The notes: generated by a model not told the origin, from the letters alone. Positions 17,193 through 25,619 are shown, numbered from the stretch's first letter. The stretch is DNA of 64,000 nt from Chloroflexota bacterium (GCA_013388855.1 JACAEM010000033.1:1-64000), one strand, 5' to 3'. A program made the numbers and translations.

Positions 17193-17196
17193 GATC

Positions 17197-17967
17197 ATGA
17201 ACCGCATACGATGGACCGTGCTCGCGGCATTGATCGTGCTCAGTCTCTCGCTTCCCGCCCAGCCGGTCTCTGCTTCCGTTATGAAGAACGGATTCGCCCA
17301 GACAGGCCCAGTGGTCGCTTCCGCCAACGTCGCGCCTGCACAGGTCACGCACCTGAGTTTCACCATCGCAGGGCGCGTCAAGGAAGTGCTGGTGAAAAAG
17401 GGCGAGGAGGTCACCGCAGGACAACCTCTGGTCACACTCGATTCCTCCGAACTGGACGCGGCAGTTCATCTTGCCACCGCCAACCGCGATGTGACCCTGG
17501 CACAATGGACCTATAACCTGCAACCGCGTCGTTTCCAATTGCCCGAAGACCGCGTCTTTGCCCGCGCCCGCCTTGACCAGTCTGAGGCCCAGCTCAAGAT
17601 TGCCCAACTTAGGCAGGCGGAATCCATTCTGCTTTCCCCCATCGATGCAACCGTCGTCTCCGTGGATATAAAACCCGGCGAATCGGTGGATGTGGCGCAG
17701 GTGGTCGTGACCATCGCCACACTTGACAATCTACAAGTGGAGACCAAGGACTTGAGCGAACGCGATGTGCCGGATGTGAAGATCGGTCAACCTGCCATCG
17801 TCTATGTGGATGCACTCGACGAGGAATTCGCCGGCAAGGTTGTCGCCATATCTCCCGTCTCGAGCACCATCGGCGGCGAAGTGGTCTACAAAATCACTAT
17901 CGCGCTGGATGCACAACCGGAGGGTCTACTCTGGGGCATGAGCGCCGAAGTGACAATCGGCAAATAG
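17197..17967 (+). CDS. HlyD/MacA-like adaptor, secreted paralogue of the preceding gene
   Basis: The protein is 256 aa. ATG 17197 follows the previous stop by 4 bp with GAGGAG upstream. It has the same fold order as its neighbour and nearly the same C-terminus (TIGGEVVYKITIALD, then PEGLLWGMSAEVTI), so the two are tandem duplicates. It differs at the front: a signal peptidase I type signal (hydrophobic 8-22, VSAS) instead of a lipobox, so it may be free or held by its partner. A helical segment (about 85-135) joins the two lipoyl halves. The pair suggests a hetero-oligomeric adaptor ring. No transcription stop is evident directly after it. Confidence 0.85.
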   Translation: MNRIRWTVLAALIVLSLSLPAQPVSASVMKNGFAQTGPVVASANVAPAQVTHLSFTIAGRVKEVLVKKGEEVTAGQPLVTLDSSELDAAVHLATANRDVTLAQWTYNLQPRRFQLPEDRVFARARLDQSEAQLKIAQLRQAESILLSPIDATVVSVDIKPGESVDVAQVVVTIATLDNLQVETKDLSERDVPDVKIGQPAIVYVDALDEEFAGKVVAISPVSSTIGGEVVYKITIALDAQPEGLLWGMSAEVTIGK

Positions 17968-18011
17968 AATCAGCAAACAGTAAATAATGAGGAATGGTGA
18001 TGCGGATGACG

Positions 18012-18017
18012 TATAAT
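18012..18017 (+). promoter_or_regulatory. -10 element upstream of the GH4 gene
   Basis: TATAAT 42 bp before the start codon at 18060. No good -35 hexamer is seen at 16-18 bp, so an activator may be needed. Confidence 0.4.
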
Positions 18018-18059
18018 CTCCGCATCACTTTGTTTTTAATCCGACACAGGAACGCCCTC

Positions 18060-19454
18060 ATGACACTCCCCACAAAAATCACGGTCATCGGTGCAGGCTC
18101 GGCATCGTTCGGAGAAAATACCCTGTCCGCCATGATGCGTTCCAAGAAGTTGAAAGGCTCCACACTTGCGCTGGTGGACAGGAACGTTCAAAGTCTGGAT
18201 ATCGTCCGTCGGCTGGCGAACAGGCTCAACGTCGAGTGGGAGGCGGGGTTTGTCATCACAGCCCACACCCATCACGAAGAAGCACTGCCAGGCAGTCAAT
18301 TCGTCGTCAACGCCATCGAAGTCGGCGCGCGTGAGAATTTGTGGAAGCGTGATTTCGAAATCCCGCTCAAGTATGGCGTGCGACAACCTTACGCTGAAAA
18401 TGGCGGACCCGGCGGCTTTGCCCACGCGGCACGCAACATCGGCCCAATCATGCAGATCGCACACGACATGGAACAGGCTTGTCCCGATGCATGGTTTGTC
18501 AATTTCACCAACCCCATGGTGCGCATCTGCGACGCAGTCAACCGTCATAGCCAGATCAAGGCGGTCGGACTGTGTCATCAAATCTATGCGGGATACACCA
18601 TGGTCGGCGTGGCGCTGGCAAAGGACCTGGGCATCGAAGTCCCGGAGGGACTCACCGGCATGCACGCTGCCGTGGACCAGCATCCGCTTCAGCATCGCAT
18701 CCGCGAACAGATCGTCCCGCTTGTGGACATTCGTGCTGCCGGATTGAATCACTTCACATGGATGCTTTCCGTTCATGACCGGCGCACGGGTGAGGACCTG
18801 TACCCGCTATTTAGAAAACGTTTCTTTGAACTGGACCCGGGGTTTGAACCGCTCACGAGGGACGTTTTTTCCGCCTTTGAGTTGTTCCCCATCCCCGGCG
18901 ACACACACCTGTGCGAATACCTGCCGTGGGCTTCCGACCTGCAAACCAAACCTTGGGAGAAATACAACATCCGCCTCTATGATTGGGATTTGATGACAGC
19001 CGTTCGTAACTTTGAACTCGACCGCTTGAACGACATGGCGAATGGTGATGCGACCATTGAAGGTTTGCTAGACACCGACTCGGAAGGCGCGCTGGAAATG
19101 ATCGAAAACGTGGCAGGCGCAGGGAATCATTATCACCTCGCGGCGAATTTGCCGAATGTGGGGCAAATTGGCAATTTGCCGTATGGGTGCATCGTTGAAA
19201 CCCCCGTTCAAGTCAATGGCGCAGGGATACATCCCGTCCATGTCGGCGCGTTGCCCGAACCCATCGCCGCCCTCCTGCGCCGCGAAATCACCGCCGCTCA
19301 ACTGTGTGTCGACTCCGCTGTGGAAGGTTCGCGCGAAAAAGCATTGCAGTGCTTATTGCTTGATCCGGTCATCACGGACATCGACACTGCAAAGAAAATT
19401 CTGGATGAGTATTTGACGAGTTACAAAGAATACCTGCCACAATATTGGAAATAA
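18060..19454 (+). CDS. Glycoside hydrolase family 4 (NAD- and metal-dependent alpha-glycosidase)
   Basis: The protein is 464 aa from ATG 18060, which puts the dinucleotide-binding motif VIGAGSASFG at residues 9-18 as expected. GH4 enzymes use NAD and Mn2+ with a redox-elimination mechanism, in the cytoplasm. Seen motifs are ENGGPGGFAHAARN, VNFTNPM and GLCHQ (the Cys and later His that bind metal), a second His in LNHFTWM, and the C-terminal NLPYGCIVETPV region. Subfamily (alpha-glucosidase, alpha-galactosidase or alpha-galacturonidase) cannot be set by eye; GLCHQIYAG resembles the galactosidase/galacturonidase side. It stands alone with its own -10 element, followed closely by a GNAT gene. 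Confidence 0.9.
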   Translation: MTLPTKITVIGAGSASFGENTLSAMMRSKKLKGSTLALVDRNVQSLDIVRRLANRLNVEWEAGFVITAHTHHEEALPGSQFVVNAIEVGARENLWKRDFEIPLKYGVRQPYAENGGPGGFAHAARNIGPIMQIAHDMEQACPDAWFVNFTNPMVRICDAVNRHSQIKAVGLCHQIYAGYTMVGVALAKDLGIEVPEGLTGMHAAVDQHPLQHRIREQIVPLVDIRAAGLNHFTWMLSVHDRRTGEDLYPLFRKRFFELDPGFEPLTRDVFSAFELFPIPGDTHLCEYLPWASDLQTKPWEKYNIRLYDWDLMTAVRNFELDRLNDMANGDATIEGLLDTDSEGALEMIENVAGAGNHYHLAANLPNVGQIGNLPYGCIVETPVQVNGAGIHPVHVGALPEPIAALLRREITAAQLCVDSAVEGSREKALQCLLLDPVITDIDTAKKILDEYLTSYKEYLPQYWK

Positions 19455-19493
19455 AGTTGGCGGGTTGAAAGGTCGGAATAATTGGAAGGTTCA

Positions 19494-20048
19494 ATGAAAA
19501 TCAGTTCCCTATTCCCCGATGATGAGATTCTTATCCATCAAGCCGCGCAATTATTGGTGGATGCCTTTCGTAAGCATTGGCCCGATGCCTGGCCTACAGT
19601 TGACGATGGAATGAAAGAAATCCACGAAATGCTCGAAGCAGAACGCATCTGTCGTGTCGCACTCGACGAGCAGGGACGTCTGCTCGGCATCATCGGCGGC
19701 ATTCCGGGCTATGACGGCAACGTCTGGGAATTGCATCCACTGGCGGTGCAGCCATCCATGCAGGGAAAAGGCATTGGTCGTGCGCTGGTCGAAGACTTCG
19801 AAGAGCAAGTGCGTGCACGCGGCGGGCTGACCATCACACTCGGTTCGGACGACGAGGATTACATGACTTCCTTATCGAATGTCGATCTCTACGAAAATCT
19901 TTGGGATCAGATCAGGGAAATTCAGAATTTCAAAAAACATCCATATACTTTCTATCAAAAACTGGGGTACATCATTACCGGCATTGTCCCCGACGCGAAC
20001 GGAATTGGCAAGCCGGATATTTTGATGTCGAAGAGGGTAGGGAAATAA
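19494..20048 (+). CDS. GNAT-family N-acetyltransferase
   Basis: The protein is 184 aa. ATG 19494 follows GGAAGG. The acetyl-CoA binding segment is clear: LHPLAVQPSMQGKGIGRALVEDFEE (about residues 80-105, with the Q/RxxGxG/A loop QGKGIG), followed by a beta strand with TITLGSDD. The C-terminal FYQKLGYIITGIVPDANG matches the last strand region of small-molecule GNATs. The insertion DEDYMTSLSNVDLYENLWDQIREIQ is reminiscent of aminoglycoside 6'-acetyltransferase-like members, but no substrate can be claimed. It follows the GH4 gene by 39 bp and may be cotranscribed. Confidence 0.85.
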   Translation: MKISSLFPDDEILIHQAAQLLVDAFRKHWPDAWPTVDDGMKEIHEMLEAERICRVALDEQGRLLGIIGGIPGYDGNVWELHPLAVQPSMQGKGIGRALVEDFEEQVRARGGLTITLGSDDEDYMTSLSNVDLYENLWDQIREIQNFKKHPYTFYQKLGYIITGIVPDANGIGKPDILMSKRVGK

Positions 20049-20501
20049 TCAGCAAATGCGGAATACGGCCATCATCAACAATTGAACGTAGTGTGTTTCT
20101 ATCATCTTGGTGATAATACACAGGATGTTTATGTTGTGCTCCTTGGGTAGTGCAAGGCGGCAGAGGAATAATCCAGCGAGAATGATGTTCACAAACAGGA
20201 TCAGCCATTCGGGGCTCTGAAGCGGGAGTCGGATCAGAGACTGGGCAAGTGCAGTCAAATCCACATCAGCGGAAATACACAATTTCATCGAACAACAAAA
20301 CAAACGAATAATACTTATTACCATTTCCACGATTAGATATATCCGTCCGTATTAGCTCGATCATTATTCATCAATTCAATGAACATGCAAACGAATCATC
20401 GATTCATTCATTTGCAATTTTTTAAAGTTAATCATCATCAAAAAACCTTTACAACAATTCAATAACAGATACAATCTATATAGTTGTATGTCATCGTTAT
20501 A

Positions 20502-20528
20502 TGATTCAATAAACATGATATTGAATCA
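20502..20528 (+). promoter_or_regulatory. 9-bp inverted repeat TGATTCAAT / ATTGAATCA
   Basis: Arms at 20502-20510 and 20520-20528 with a 9-bp gap, perfect. Spacing and AT-richness fit a dimeric regulator site about 115 bp upstream of the ATP-grasp start. Confidence 0.4.
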
Positions 20529-20572
20529 ACAGGAATGAATCAATCAACATAACGAACGATCAACATACAACG

Positions 20573-20611
20573 CGATCAAGATAAAGCAACAACACAAATC
20601 CATCTTGATCG
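20573..20611 (+). other. 10-bp inverted repeat CGATCAAGAT / ATCTTGATCG in the leader
   Basis: Arms 20573-20582 and 20602-20611, perfect, 19-nt loop. It ends about 10 nt before the AAGGAAAAGG ribosome site of the ATP-grasp gene, so in RNA it would form a 5' leader hairpin; no U-tract. Confidence 0.5.
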
Positions 20612-20639
20612 AATGTAAAAGAAGGAAAAGGACTCGACA

Positions 20640-21665
20640 ATGTATCTCTGTGTTTTATCAAGTACGCCGGATGATCCCAACGACAAACCATATGACCCAT
20701 CGCCGCACATGACCGGGCTCAAGTGGAAACATCATCCGGTGAACCCGAAGAACGTTGAAAAACAAATACGCGATCTGGTGAATGAAGGGGTGGATGTATT
20801 CTTCAATCTCTGCGATGGCACACCCGATGATGCACTTTCAGGGATTGGTCTTGTGCAATTGCTCGAAAAAATGGGTGTGGCATTTACTGGAGCCGATTCG
20901 AAATTCTTCGACCCCTCCCGCCAGGAAATGAAATCATATGCAAAGAAAGCAAATGTACCCACACCGGGCTGGGTGATGGTGGATCGCGTCGAAGATGTGG
21001 AGCGCGTGTCGAAGCGCTTGCGCTTCCCCATACTCGTCAAGCCGCCTCATGGATATGCCAGCGTCGGCATCACACGCGACTCGCGTTGCGAGAATGTGGA
21101 ACAACTCAAGGTGCAGGTGGCAAAAGAGATTGAGTTGTTTGGTCGCGCCTTGCTCGAGGAATTTATCGAAGGGCGCGAGTTCACCTGTCTCATCGCGGAA
21201 AATCCGGATGACGAAAACAACCCGATCACGTTCAAGCCGGTGGAGTTCATCTTTCCCAACGGTGAATCCTTCAAACATTACGACATGAAGTGGGTCGAAT
21301 ACGAGAAGATGTCCGTGGCGCCGGTCAATGATAAGCGCATCGAAAAGACCTTGCGCGAACAGACCGTCCGTCTCTTCAAAGCCATGGACGGTAACGGCTA
21401 TGCCCGCTGTGACTACCGCATGGCAGCGGATGGCACCATTTATATGCTGGAGATCAACCCGAATTGCGGAATCTTCTACGCACCGGACGAGCCAGGTTCA
21501 GCCGATTTCTCCCTGATTAACGATCCAGTCTACAACCACAAGAAATTCCTCAAGTTGATCGTCCGCTCGGCGCAGAAGAGACAAGCCACCATGCTCGCCG
21601 CACGCATGGCAAAGAAACAAATGAAGAAGCAGCGTGTCGAAGTGGAACAGATGGCTTATACATAG
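20640..21665 (+). CDS. ATP-grasp ligase related to D-alanine-D-alanine ligase
   Basis: The protein is 341 aa. ATP-grasp signatures are visible: the N-terminal domain ending FNLCDG, GVAFTGAD (as in D-Ala-D-Ala ligases), the ATP-binding lysine in FPILVKPPHGYASVGI (about 125-140), the acidic LLEEFIEGREFTCLI, and the metal-binding MLEINPNCGIF near residue 275. The N-terminal domain is short and the C-terminal 35 residues are Lys/Arg/Met-rich (MAKKQMKKQR), which is not typical of Ddl. It may therefore ligate another amino acid or peptide. It is monocistronic: a long AT-rich leader precedes it and a terminator follows at 21695. Confidence 0.85.
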   Translation: MYLCVLSSTPDDPNDKPYDPSPHMTGLKWKHHPVNPKNVEKQIRDLVNEGVDVFFNLCDGTPDDALSGIGLVQLLEKMGVAFTGADSKFFDPSRQEMKSYAKKANVPTPGWVMVDRVEDVERVSKRLRFPILVKPPHGYASVGITRDSRCENVEQLKVQVAKEIELFGRALLEEFIEGREFTCLIAENPDDENNPITFKPVEFIFPNGESFKHYDMKWVEYEKMSVAPVNDKRIEKTLREQTVRLFKAMDGNGYARCDYRMAADGTIYMLEINPNCGIFYAPDEPGSADFSLINDPVYNHKKFLKLIVRSAQKRQATMLAARMAKKQMKKQRVEVEQMAYT

Positions 21666-21694
21666 CCGATGGTCAGTAAATGGTTTCAGTGAAC

Positions 21695-21728
21695 AATGAG
21701 CGGACGGTTTCGTCCGCTCATTTGCTTG
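21695..21728 (+). terminator. Terminator hairpin of the ATP-grasp gene
   Basis: Perfect 12-bp stem AATGAGCGGACG (21695-21706) / CGTCCGCTCATT (21711-21722) with a GTTT loop, followed by a weak T-rich TGCTTGTC. Confidence 0.65.
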
Positions 21729-21758
21729 TCCCCTCCGCCTTCGGCACCCCCATCGCAT

Positions 21759-21787
21759 TTGGGGGAGGCTGGGTGGGGGCTTATAAT
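21759..21787 (+). promoter_or_regulatory. Promoter of the proC gene
   Basis: TATAAT (21782-21787) with TTGGGG (21759-21764) at a 17-bp spacing, 25 bp before ATG 21812. The spacer is unusually G-rich. Confidence 0.5.
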
Positions 21788-21811
21788 CAACCCACTCGGA
21801 GGAACTTACCC

Positions 21812-22660
21812 ATGCTCAAAAACAAGATTGCATTCATTGGTCCCGGCGTAATGGCGGAAGCCATGATCGCAGGTTTGTTGCGCAAGAGACTGGCAAAGCC
21901 GGAAAATATCATTGCGGCAGGTCCGCGGGAGGAGCGTGGGAGCGAACTCAGCAGGAAATACGGGATCAAATCCACGAGGGATAATTCCTCCGCCGTTTCA
22001 CAGGCGGATGTGGTAGTACTCTCAGTCAAGCCGCAGCGCCTCAGCGAAGTGATGAAGGGATTAAAAGGCATTCGCCCGGACGCGTTGGTGTTGTCCATTA
22101 TTGCGGGCGCGTCCATCAAGAAGATTAGCACGGGGCTGAAGCACAAAGCCGTGGTGCGGTCCATGCCAAATACGCCGGGGCAGATCGGCGAAGGAATCAC
22201 GGTCTGGACATCCTCGAAGGAAGTGACCAAGGAACAACAGAATATGGCACGTGAGATCATCGGCGCGCTGGGCGAGGAAGTCTTTGTGGAAGATGAAAGC
22301 TATCTCGACATGGCAACGGCTCTCTCCGGCTCCGGTCCTGCCTACGTGTTCCTCTTCACGGAAGCCCTCATCGACGCGGGCGTGCATATGGGATTTCCCC
22401 GCCGCATCGCTGAGCAATTGGTCTTGCAGACCATAAAAGGCTCCGCATCTTTCTACGAAGCAGCGGGACGTCATCCTGCCACGCTGCGGAATCAGGTCAC
22501 ATCACCAGGAGGAACGTCTGCCGAGGCGTTGTATTACCTTGAGAAGGCAGGCTTCCGCACAGCCATTTCGCGTGCGGTCTGGGCGGCATATCAACGCTCA
22601 TTGGAGTTGGGCAAGGAAAAGCCCGGTCATTTGCATGAGGCGGATGAGGAAAAGACATGA
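21812..22660 (+). CDS. proC: Pyrroline-5-carboxylate reductase
   Basis: The protein is 282 aa from ATG 21812, preceded by GGAGG at good spacing. It catalyses the last step of proline synthesis, reducing pyrroline-5-carboxylate with NAD(P)H in the cytoplasm. Family marks: the N-terminal dinucleotide fold AFIGPGVMAEAMIAGLL (with GPGVM in place of the usual GxGxM), VVLSVKPQ, MPNTPGQIGEG, the GSGPAYVF segment with the helical tail, and the C-terminal NQVTSPGGTSAEAL. Length is as usual. A 21-bp hairpin follows the stop codon. Confidence 0.94.
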   Translation: MLKNKIAFIGPGVMAEAMIAGLLRKRLAKPENIIAAGPREERGSELSRKYGIKSTRDNSSAVSQADVVVLSVKPQRLSEVMKGLKGIRPDALVLSIIAGASIKKISTGLKHKAVVRSMPNTPGQIGEGITVWTSSKEVTKEQQNMAREIIGALGEEVFVEDESYLDMATALSGSGPAYVFLFTEALIDAGVHMGFPRRIAEQLVLQTIKGSASFYEAAGRHPATLRNQVTSPGGTSAEALYYLEKAGFRTAISRAVWAAYQRSLELGKEKPGHLHEADEEKT

Positions 22661-22666
22661 CCCTCC

Positions 22667-22716
22667 CCACCTTCCCGATTTTCCTGCTGAAGTTCGCAGG
22701 GAAATCGGGAAGGTGG
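22667..22716 (+). terminator. Long hairpin directly after proC
   Basis: Arms 22667-22687 and 22696-22716 pair over 21 bp with one G-U pair and an 8-nt loop. No T-tract follows, so it may protect the mRNA 3' end or act as a factor-assisted stop. Confidence 0.6.
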
Positions 22717-22810
22717 CCATCAGGGCGGTAGGGGTCGTTTATAATTCGGGGGCAAATTACCAATTACGGATTACGAAATACGCAGTACGCACTAGTGCTC
22801 ACTGATCACC

Positions 22811-24838
22811 ATGTCCCTCATCACTGTCTCCTCCCTCTCCAAATCCTTCGGCGCGGAAGATCTGTTTTCTGGCGTCACGTTTTCTGTTGCCAAGGGTGCG
22901 CGGCTGGCGCTCGTCGGTCCCAACGGCATCGGCAAGACGACTCTCCTGCGCATCCTGATTGGACAGGAAGAACCCTCCGGTGGGACGATCACACGCGCCA
23001 AGAATCTGCGCATCGGCTATCTCTCGCAGGAAGCAGACTTCGAATTGCAGGGCGTGCTCTGGGATGTGTGTCTTGAGCCGTTCGCGGACCTCATCCGCAT
23101 GCAGGGGGAAGTGGAACGACTCGAAGCGGAAATGTCCGACCCGGTTAAACGGGAACAGGCCTTGGTCCGGTATGGAAGCGTGCAGCAGGAGTTCGAGCGG
23201 CGCGGCGGATACGTCTATCAAGTCCGCATCAAGCAAGTGCTCACTGGTCTGGGCTTCGATCCCGATGATTTTCATATGTCGCTCGATCATCTCTCTGGCG
23301 GGCAGCGTACGCGCGCGCATCTGGCGCGTCTCTTGTTGTCTAATCCTGACTTGTTACTGCTCGACGAGCCCACCAATCATCTCGACATCAAAGCGGTCGA
23401 ATGGCTAGAAGGGTATCTGACGCAGTGGGAAGGCGCGGCGATCATCGTCTCGCACGATCGATATTTTCTCGACCATGCCTGCAACGCCCTGCTCGAAATG
23501 GCGGTCAGCGGCGCGGAATATTATCGCGGAAATTACAGCACCTATCTGCAGGAGCGCGAGATCCGCTGGGCGCATCGCTTTGAAGTGTTCGAGAGCGAGC
23601 GCGAAAAGTTGATGAAGGAAGTGGAGTACATCAAGAAAAATATTTCGGGGCAGAACACATTGCAGGCGAAAGGTAAACTCAAACGACTCACGCGCGTGGT
23701 GCAGGCCATCGAACAGGTTGGCATGGATGCAGTGGTGGCGTCGAACTGGTCGCAGTTGGATGTGGAGACGACCACCAGTCCGTTCAGTGTGGAGGAAGCC
23801 GAGCGGCGCGTGCGCGGCTTGCGACCTCCGCGGCGCGTCACCCCCGACCTGCACCTGCATTTGCGCTCGACGAATCGCTCCGGCGATCTGGTCATCCGCA
23901 CAAAAAATTTAACGGTGGGGTATCCCGCTGAAGATGGAATCCCTGAAAAGGTTTTGTTCTCCGCACCCGATCTGGAACTCCGCCGCCTGGACTGCGCCGC
24001 GTTGATCGGACCGAACGGCGCGGGCAAATCAACGTTCTTGAAGACGATCCTCGGCTCCATCCCCCCGCTGGCGGGTGAGGTGATTCTGGGAGCGAGTCTG
24101 CACGTCGGTTATTTCGCCCAGGCCCACGAGGGACTCGACCCGAACAAGACCGTACTCGACGAAATTCTGACCCAGTCACCGGGCATGTTGCCGTATCAAG
24201 CCCGTGACTATCTTGGCAAATATCTCTTCTCTGGCGATGACGTGTTCAAGCTGGTCTCGATGCTCTCCGGCGGCGAACGCGGACGATTAGCACTCGCCAA
24301 ACTCGGACTGCAAGATACGAACCTGTTATTGCTAGATGAACCGACCAACCACCTCGACATCACCTCACAGGAAGTGCTGCAAGCCGTGCTCAATGCTTAT
24401 CAGGGAACCATCCTGTTGGTCAGCCATGACCGCTACCTGATCGATGCCCTCGCCACCCAAATCTGGGAGATCGATCCCGACGAATCGAAGATGATTGCCT
24501 TCAATGGCACATACTCTCAAATGAAAGAGGAAAGAGAGAAAGAGGCAGCGCGACTCGCGGAACAAAATTCTCTACTCTCCAATTCTCCAATCTCCGCCGC
24601 TCGAACAGCTAAAAACGCCAGGAACAAAGAAACGAAAGAGGAAAGACGAAGGCTCGCCCAGTTGCAGGAGTTGGAGAACACCATCGCCGAACTTGAATCG
24701 AAGCTGGCGAATCTGACGTCGCAGTTGGAGAGTCCCTTTGTGAAGCCGGACGAGGTCCGCAAACTGGGAACCGAATACGAGCGCGTGCAGAAGGAAATGG
24801 ATGAGAAGTTGGGCGAGTGGGAGAAGATGCAAGGGTAA
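22811..24838 (+). CDS. ABC-F family ATPase (ribosome-associated type)
   Basis: The protein is 675 aa with two ABC domains in one chain and no membrane domain. Domain 1: Walker A GPNGIGKTT, signature LSGGQRTR, Walker B LLLLDEPTNHLDI. Domain 2: GPNGAGKST, LSGGERGR, LLLLDEPTNHLDI. The interdomain linker (about 245-330) is charged and helical, as in the ABC-F P-site tRNA interaction motif. The C-terminus (about 565-675) is a coiled coil, as in Uup and EttA relatives. ABC-F proteins act on ribosomes in translation quality control or antibiotic protection. A short iterated repeat inserts NSLLSNSPISAA at about 587-598 between domain and coiled coil. The ATG at 22811 has no clear ribosome site. Confidence 0.93.
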   Translation: MSLITVSSLSKSFGAEDLFSGVTFSVAKGARLALVGPNGIGKTTLLRILIGQEEPSGGTITRAKNLRIGYLSQEADFELQGVLWDVCLEPFADLIRMQGEVERLEAEMSDPVKREQALVRYGSVQQEFERRGGYVYQVRIKQVLTGLGFDPDDFHMSLDHLSGGQRTRAHLARLLLSNPDLLLLDEPTNHLDIKAVEWLEGYLTQWEGAAIIVSHDRYFLDHACNALLEMAVSGAEYYRGNYSTYLQEREIRWAHRFEVFESEREKLMKEVEYIKKNISGQNTLQAKGKLKRLTRVVQAIEQVGMDAVVASNWSQLDVETTTSPFSVEEAERRVRGLRPPRRVTPDLHLHLRSTNRSGDLVIRTKNLTVGYPAEDGIPEKVLFSAPDLELRRLDCAALIGPNGAGKSTFLKTILGSIPPLAGEVILGASLHVGYFAQAHEGLDPNKTVLDEILTQSPGMLPYQARDYLGKYLFSGDDVFKLVSMLSGGERGRLALAKLGLQDTNLLLLDEPTNHLDITSQEVLQAVLNAYQGTILLVSHDRYLIDALATQIWEIDPDESKMIAFNGTYSQMKEEREKEAARLAEQNSLLSNSPISAARTAKNARNKETKEERRRLAQLQELENTIAELESKLANLTSQLESPFVKPDEVRKLGTEYERVQKEMDEKLGEWEKMQG

Positions 24839-24891
24839 AGCGCTATACTATTTCTAGATATGGGAAACATCCGTTTTCTAAATAGTGTATC

Positions 24892-24924
24892 AAAAAGACC
24901 GAGAGCAAGCGCCTCGGTCTTTTT
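24892..24924. terminator. Bidirectional intrinsic terminator
   Basis: AAAAAGACCGAG (24892-24903) pairs perfectly with CTCGGTCTTTTT (24913-24924). T-tracts on both strands serve the ABC-F gene and the convergent MBL-fold hydrolase. Confidence 0.88.
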
Positions 24925-24932
24925 GATTTCTA

Positions 24933-25619
24933 CTACAGCGAATAACTCTCCCCCGGCTTCAAGACAACCGCTTTCGTGCCCGTCTCCTTCCCCACTCGCT
25001 CCGCCCAGGCGTTCGCATCCTGCGCGATCAGATCCCAGGTATTGTAGTGAATGGGAATGACAACCTTTGGCTGGAGTAGTTTGACCGCGCGGAGGGCATC
25101 ATCGGGTCCCATGGTGTAGTTGTCGCCGATGGGAACGACTGCCAGGTCAAGTCCTTCTTCACCGATCAATTTCATATCGCCAAATAGACCGGTATCCTGC
25201 GCCATGTAGATTTTCTTCCCATCATTGGTGGTGAGCAAAAAACCTGCCGGGTTGCCGCCATTCGAACCATCGGGCAGGGCTGAGCCGTGGAAGGCAAGCG
25301 TTAGTTTCAGATATCCGAAGGGGTGTTTGAATCCGCCGCCGTGTTGTTGACCGTGCGTCCGGGCAACGCCTTTGCCATCGAACCAGCCTGCGATCTCGAA
25401 GTTGCTGATGATCATAGCGCCGGTGCGTTTGGCAATATCGATGCTGTCGCCCACGTGGTCACCGTGTCCGTGACTGACGAGGATGAAGTCCGCCTCCACG
25501 GCATCGGCTGAGATGGACGCGGCGGGATTCCCGCTAAAGAAGGGATCAACGACAAGTTTGTATCCGCCGGTTTTCAGTCCGAGGGCGGCATGTCCGTACC
25601 AGGTTAACGTAGTAGTCAT
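24933..25619 (-). CDS. MBL-fold metal-dependent hydrolase, UPF0173 type
   Basis: The protein is 228 aa. Metallo-beta-lactamase fold marks: LTWYGHAAL at the N-terminus, the metal-binding HGHGDHV motif (about residues 50-56), the HG..QHGGG segment, the Asp in MAQDTGLFGD and the C-terminal VIPIHYNTW. This is the UPF0173/UlaG-like set of small cytoplasmic hydrolases with two metal ions; the physiological substrate is unknown. It is convergent with the ABC-F gene, with a shared terminator 9 bp beyond its stop. GAGGC precedes its ATG at 25619. Confidence 0.9.
   Translation of the reverse strand: MTTTLTWYGHAALGLKTGGYKLVVDPFFSGNPAASISADAVEADFILVSHGHGDHVGDSIDIAKRTGAMIISNFEIAGWFDGKGVARTHGQQHGGGFKHPFGYLKLTLAFHGSALPDGSNGGNPAGFLLTTNDGKKIYMAQDTGLFGDMKLIGEEGLDLAVVPIGDNYTMGPDDALRAVKLLQPKVVIPIHYNTWDLIAQDANAWAERVGKETGTKAVVLKPGESYSL

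Larger units (their letters stand above)
20049..20639 (+). promoter_or_regulatory. 591-bp AT-rich intergenic region and leader of the ATP-grasp gene
   Basis: Base composition drops sharply compared with neighbours, most of all at 20340-20640. No gene is well supported. A minus-strand open frame (20049-20330, hydrophobic, GTG start, no ribosome site) is possible but weak. The region holds two clean inverted repeats (20502-20528 and 20573-20611) and many GATTCA/ATCAAC-type short repeats. It looks like a regulatory leader or a remnant of acquired DNA. Confidence 0.45.

Noticed and set aside
20049-20330. 93-codon hydrophobic frame on the minus strand after the GNAT gene
   Set aside because: GTG start without ribosome site, odd Cys/Ile composition, and no similarity noticed. 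It could be a small membrane protein, but support is too thin to list it as a gene.
24847-24886. Imperfect inverted repeat ACTATTT...AAATAGT before the ABC-F terminator
   Set aside because: Arms need a 2-base bulge and the adjacent perfect terminator accounts for transcription end; no further role can be supported.
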